Shown: one piece after another, positions 7,000-10,177 of the stretch
Numbering within the stretch: position 1 is the stretch's first letter
Layout: the number at the start of each line of letters is the position of its first letter
DNA from: CAZQLE01 sp964593905
Lineage (GTDB): Bacteria; Chloroflexota; Anaerolineae; Anaerolineales; Anaerolineaceae
NCBI GenBank assembly: GCA_964593905.1
Contig: CAZQLE010000146.1
Span: 1 to 10,177, forward strand
Length of the DNA stretch: 10,177 bases
Direction: 5' to 3'
The notes under the pieces: generated by a model
The model's input: only the letters and a program-made list of their open reading frames with translations
What the model was told of the DNA's origin: nothing
Database searches by the model: none
Made by a program: the position numbers and the translations under genes

Positions 7000-7002
7000 C
7001 CG

Positions 7003-7680
7003 ATGACTATTTCCACTCTTCCCTCTTCCACCATTAAATTTTGCGGTGTGCTGCTCACATTACAGCTTTACCGGGCCGGGCTTGTGCAACTTCTGCTGCG
7101 GGTGTTTTCGCCTGGCAGCAGAAGCACTGCGTGGGATGCCATTTCGCTGCTCTCTTTCGTTGTGCCTGCGCTGACGGTTCTGGCTGTTTTTCGCCCCTCG
7201 CGGGCTGCTCTGGGGTTTCGCCTGGCAGATTCTGGCTCACGGGAACGAATGGTGAGCCTGGCCGGTATGGGGCTTGTTTTATTGCTGCTGGTTATTGGGG
7301 TGGTTTTAGCACCCGAAATGGCTTTGGCGAATCTTTCGGGGGTGCTGGTGACGCCATTGTGTGAAGAACTGCTCTTTCGCGGCTGGGGTTGGAACCGGCT
7401 TCGCGGAAATCCGGGCGCACCAGTGTCGCTCGGGTGGGTCTTTGTGATTTTGACCGGCCTGTTTGCGCTTTGGCATGGGGGATATGCCGACATGGTGATT
7501 TTGCGTTCGGCTGCGCTGGGGCATGGCCTATCATCCGCTGCCGGGCTGGGGAGAATCCTGTTCTATAAGCTGCTGGTCGGCGGCGCGGTGGGAGTGTTGA
7601 CCGGTCTGGCACGTATGCGTTCAAAAACCATCTTCCCCGGGCTGGTGCTGCATGCGCTGTGGAATGTATTTGGCCGCTAA
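7003..7680 (+). CDS. CPBP-family (CAAX protease/bacteriocin-processing type, Abi) intramembrane metalloprotease
   Basis: This 225-residue membrane protein has likely helices near 14-34, 44-62, 83-103, 143-160, 188-204 and 207-223. The three conserved CPBP motifs are present in order. EExxxR is E121-E122-LLF-R126 (CEELLFRG), FxxxH is F154-ALW-H158, and HxxxN is H217-ALW-N221. In the family, Glu and His residues inside the membrane form a metal-type active site; members process prenylated proteins or peptides or act in bacteriocin immunity. The substrate here is unknown. It is the first gene of a probable three-gene operon of membrane proteins. The start at 7003 is the first in-frame ATG after a TGA at 6997. 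A ribosome-binding site at 6981-6985 fits the earlier, aborted ATG better, so the exact start is uncertain. Confidence 0.88.
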   Translation: MTISTLPSSTIKFCGVLLTLQLYRAGLVQLLLRVFSPGSRSTAWDAISLLSFVVPALTVLAVFRPSRAALGFRLADSGSRERMVSLAGMGLVLLLLVIGVVLAPEMALANLSGVLVTPLCEELLFRGWGWNRLRGNPGAPVSLGWVFVILTGLFALWHGGYADMVILRSAALGHGLSSAAGLGRILFYKLLVGGAVGVLTGLARMRSKTIFPGLVLHALWNVFGR

Positions 7681-7697
7681 AAAGGAGGTTTGAAAAA

Positions 7698-8399
7698 ATG
7701 ACAAAATGGAAATCCAATCTGGTCTGGATGGCGGCGTTTGCGCTGGCAATGGGGCTGCTGGAGGCGGCCGTGGTGGTCTATCTGCGCGGGCTGTTGAATA
7801 TCAGCAATGAAAACGTGCGCCTGCTGCACTATGAGAAGATCGAAGTGCTGCGCGAGGCGGCCACGGTGGTGATGCTGGCGGCGGTGGGCTGGCTGGCGGG
7901 GAACAGCCGCGCCACCCGCTTTTATGGCTTTGTTTTTGCATTTGGGCTGTGGGATGTGGCATACTATGGCTGGCTGAAGGTTTTTATCGACTGGCCGTAT
8001 TCGCTGTTCAGCCCGGATGTGTTGTTTCTGATTCCGGTGCGGTGGACTGGCCCGGTGCTGGCCCCGGTGATGATTGCGCTGCTGATGTGTCTCGGGGCGG
8101 TGCTGGCGCTGCGCCGTGCCGCACAGGCCAGACCGCTGGCCTTGTCACCGGTCCGGGTGGGGTCCATTGCGGCCGGGGCCGGGCTGGCGCTGTTTATCTT
8201 TATGTCTGATGCGCTGCTGGCGCTGGCAAGCCGCCAGCCCGATTGGAACCAGCTTCCACCGGGCGAATTTCGCTGGGGCTGGTTTTTGATCAGCTTTGCT
8301 GCAATGCTGATCCCCACCCTGCAAATAACACTGGGTTCAAATTTACCTGCGGCCCGGTATTCAAGTTTTGAGAAAAATACAACCACCCATTCTTTGTGA
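7698..8399 (+). CDS. Conserved multi-pass membrane protein of unknown function
   Basis: This is a 233-residue protein. The ATG at 7698 is preferred over an in-frame ATG at 7659, because AAAGGAGG (7681-7688) sits nine bases before it and the earlier start would overlap the upstream gene. About six helices are expected (near 7-27, 54-68, 72-94, 117-138, 153-176 and 191-212). Membrane-buried charged and polar residues stand out: E22, the E49/R52/E53 group in EVLREAAT, and W85-D86. They are followed by a Pro/Trp-rich stretch (SPDVLFLIPVRWTGPVLAPV, 105-124). This pattern seems familiar from widespread uncharacterised bacterial membrane proteins, but no named family is recognised. The C-terminus is short and polar. 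It lies 17 bases after the CPBP protease gene and 6 bases before the next gene, so it is probably co-transcribed with both. Confidence 0.8.
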   Translation: MTKWKSNLVWMAAFALAMGLLEAAVVVYLRGLLNISNENVRLLHYEKIEVLREAATVVMLAAVGWLAGNSRATRFYGFVFAFGLWDVAYYGWLKVFIDWPYSLFSPDVLFLIPVRWTGPVLAPVMIALLMCLGAVLALRRAAQARPLALSPVRVGSIAAGAGLALFIFMSDALLALASRQPDWNQLPPGEFRWGWFLISFAAMLIPTLQITLGSNLPAARYSSFEKNTTTHSL

Positions 8400-8405
8400 G
8401 GTCTT

Positions 8406-10004
8406 ATGGAAACCATTCAAAAACCTGTTCGTGTTTTTATCGTTGCTCTGGTGTTCAGCCTGTTTTACCAGATTCTAACCTGGGAGAATGTCTCGGGACT
8501 GGCGTTTTTTGGGGCGTCTGTTGCGCTGGCTCTGGCTGGGGTGATTGCCCTGGCACTGGAAAAGAAGAAAATCTCTACTGTCGGGCTGGTGCTGTTTGTG
8601 TTGACGGTCGGTTTTGCGGCGGTTCCGTTCTTGCGGCTTGAACCGTTTACGGTTGCCGCCGCAGTACTGCTGACGTTGTTCGGGCTGTGTGCGCTGGCGC
8701 TGACCGCGCGCGGCGGGGGTTGGATCCGTTTTGGCTGGCTGGATTGGCTGATTGGTGGTTTTCGGCTGTTTGGCGCCGCGTTGAGCGGCTCTTTCATGCT
8801 GCTGATGGGCCAAACCCGGCCCGAAGCAGAGCGTTCAGCCGAACCCGCTAAAAAGCGCCTGTGGGGGGCTGTGTTGACCGGGCTGCTGCTGGGGCTGCCC
8901 ATTATGCTGATTTTTGGGCTTCTGCTTTCAGAAGCCGACCCGATTTTTGGCGATATTTTGCAGGGGGTCTTTTCATGGTTGACCATTGAGCAACTGCCCG
9001 AATATATTTTTCGCGTGGTTTATCTGGTCTTTGTGGCTTTTATTGTGGCCGGTGTTCTGCGCTACAGCCTGCTGCGCAGCGCTGAGACGCGTTTGATGGG
9101 GGGCGAAAAGCCCCTGCAAACCACCTTCCTGGGCATCATTCAATCGGGGATTGTGCTGGGCGGGGTCAATATTTTGTTTGCTCTGTTTGTAGGGGTTCAG
9201 TTCCGTTATTTCTTTGGCGGTCAGGCCAATATTGTTCGTGATGGGTATACCTATTCCGAGTATGCGGTGCGGGGTTTTTCTGAACTGGTGGTTGTGGCCG
9301 TCTTGAGCCTGCTGCTGTTTTATTTGCTCAGTGTGGTGACCCGGCGCGAGCAAAGCCATGAACGGCTCTGGTTTTCGGGTCTGGGAACTGTATTGATGGC
9401 GCTGGTGGGGGTGATGCTGGTTTCGGCGTATCAGCGTCTATTAATGTATGAAATGGCGTATGGTTTTTCGCGGCTGCGCACGGTGTCACATGTCTTTATG
9501 ATCTGTCTGGGGGTTTTGCTGGGTGTGGTTCTGTTGTTGGAGTGGGCGCGGCGTATGCAGCATTTTACCCTGGCGGTAATTTTGACGGCTTATGTCTTTG
9601 GCGCGGCGCTGGCCGTGATGAATATGGACAGCTTTATTTTGCGCCAGAATCTGGCGCGGGCAAGCCGCGGTGAAGAACTGGATGGCAGTTATCTGATTCA
9701 GCTTTCGGATGATCTTTTGCCGGGGGCGGTGGAGGCCTTTCAAACTGCTCCCAATGGATCGGTGCGAGATCAGTTGGGCGGGCTGCTTTCTTGCCGGCTG
9801 ATGCAGGCCAAAGAGCAGCCACAGACCGATTGGCGGCAGTATCACCCCGGGCGGGCCAGAGCAACCGCGGCCCTGGCCGAAGTTCAGCCGGCCTTAAAAG
9901 AGTATCACTGGGTCTGGGATGAAGACAGTTATCAATGGCAGGGCACTTTTAGCGGCCAAAAACGATCCTGTCCCAAATTTTCTGGCGGAGACTGGATGGA
10001 TTAA
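8406..10004 (+). CDS. DUF4153/DUF4173-like polytopic membrane protein
   Basis: This 532-residue protein has about ten to twelve hydrophobic segments spread over residues 8-405, followed by a soluble C-terminal tail of about 125 residues. Motifs that recall the DUF4153/DUF4173 family are LLLSEADPIFGDILQG (172-187), YSEYAVRGFSEL (283-294), RLLMYEMAYGFSRLR (344-358), and, after the last helix, NMDSFILRQNLARA (406-419) with YLIQLSDDLLPGAV (429-442). The family has no established biochemical function. The start at 8406 has a short GAGG (8398-8401) overlapping the previous stop codon, and only six bases separate the genes, so translation is likely coupled. The C-terminal residues 475-532 are rich in Trp and Tyr and are probably variable. 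The family name is recalled from motif pattern and is less certain than the membrane topology. Confidence 0.8.
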   Translation: METIQKPVRVFIVALVFSLFYQILTWENVSGLAFFGASVALALAGVIALALEKKKISTVGLVLFVLTVGFAAVPFLRLEPFTVAAAVLLTLFGLCALALTARGGGWIRFGWLDWLIGGFRLFGAALSGSFMLLMGQTRPEAERSAEPAKKRLWGAVLTGLLLGLPIMLIFGLLLSEADPIFGDILQGVFSWLTIEQLPEYIFRVVYLVFVAFIVAGVLRYSLLRSAETRLMGGEKPLQTTFLGIIQSGIVLGGVNILFALFVGVQFRYFFGGQANIVRDGYTYSEYAVRGFSELVVVAVLSLLLFYLLSVVTRREQSHERLWFSGLGTVLMALVGVMLVSAYQRLLMYEMAYGFSRLRTVSHVFMICLGVLLGVVLLLEWARRMQHFTLAVILTAYVFGAALAVMNMDSFILRQNLARASRGEELDGSYLIQLSDDLLPGAVEAFQTAPNGSVRDQLGGLLSCRLMQAKEQPQTDWRQYHPGRARATAALAEVQPALKEYHWVWDEDSYQWQGTFSGQKRSCPKFSGGDWMD

Positions 10005-10015
10005 GGTTGAAGTCG

Positions 10016-10046
10016 GCCGCGGGGTGCTCTGACAGGTCCCCGCGGC
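10016..10046 (+). terminator. Candidate hairpin after the membrane-protein operon
   Basis: GCCGCGGGG (10016-10024) and CCCCGCGGC (10038-10046) are perfect reverse complements with a 13-base loop, starting 12 bases after the last stop codon. The following bases (GTGATTCTG) are not a real U-tract. It may be a Rho-independent-like or transcript-protecting hairpin rather than a classical terminator. Confidence 0.4.
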
Positions 10047-10111
10047 GTGATTCTGCGATTTGCAATATCGAATCCGGCGCTTGATCTGGAAGGTGGGAAT
10101 CATCCCCTGCC

Positions 10112-10140
10112 GACCGGAACTGGCGCCGGTCAATTTTTAA
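10112..10140 (+). terminator. Candidate intrinsic terminator with U-run
   Basis: GACCGG (10112-10117) pairs with CCGGTC (10126-10131) across an eight-base loop and is followed by AATTTTTAATTT. The stem is only six base pairs, but it has the right polarity for plus-strand transcripts. It would end the three-gene operon about 130 bases after the last stop. No gene was seen between 10005 and the window end. Confidence 0.4.
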
Positions 10141-10177
10141 TTTGCCCGTAACTTTTCCGGGTTATACACGACTAATT

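Noticed and set aside
7659..7697. Earlier start at 7659 for the six-helix membrane protein
   Set aside because: It would overlap the end of the CPBP gene and lacks a ribosome-binding site. The ATG at 7698 follows AAAGGAGG at proper spacing.
1..10177. CRISPR array, tRNA/rRNA gene, insertion sequence or phage module
   Set aside because: No regularly spaced repeats, cloverleaf-like sequence, transposase-like protein or phage-type protein was seen on either strand.

Overview
The window looks like chromosomal DNA from an environmental bacterium, most likely of the phylum Chloroflexota (Anaerolineae-like). This assignment is an inference. It rests on the moderately high G+C, the style of the sensor-kinase/response-regulator pair, the large secreted subtilases with long C-terminal extensions, and the DUF4153/DUF4173-type membrane protein. 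There is no rRNA, tRNA or universal marker to confirm it, and no tRNA, CRISPR array, transposase or phage gene was seen.

Left part (1-1354, minus strand): a two-component pair. A NarL/LuxR-like response regulator (611-1354) is followed, with an ATGA start/stop overlap, by a multi-pass membrane protein cut by the window edge (1-614). The latter is probably the sensor half of a histidine kinase. A 332-base gene-free stretch (1355-1686) holds a structured leader in front of the regulator and a perfect 19-bp inverted repeat.

Middle part (1687-6731, minus strand): two tandem, full-length, paralogous secreted S8 (subtilisin-like) proteins, each with a signal peptide, an I9-like prodomain, a peptidase domain and the same long C-terminal region. 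The upstream copy (4203-6731) has every catalytic element. The downstream copy (1687-4077) keeps Asp/His/Ser but has lost the oxyanion Asn, the SLGG substrate-binding strand and the Pro after the nucleophile. It nevertheless keeps the open frame and eight shared cysteines. It is therefore a candidate pseudoprotease or strongly altered protease beside its intact sister. A 15-bp perfect inverted repeat lies between them.

Right part (6732-10177): a divergent intergenic region, then a plus-strand run of three membrane-protein genes: a CPBP/CAAX-type intramembrane protease, a conserved six-helix protein of unknown function, and a DUF4153/DUF4173-like protein. The spacing is tight (17 and 6 bases), so they are probably an operon. 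The strongest ribosome-binding site ahead of the CPBP gene serves a two-codon start-stop frame (ATG CGG TGA) in frame with the gene, 12 bases before its usable start. Candidate terminators follow the last gene.

The most noteworthy items are the intact/degenerate subtilase pair, the two long palindromes whose T and A runs have the wrong polarity for intrinsic terminators, and the start-stop mini-frame.
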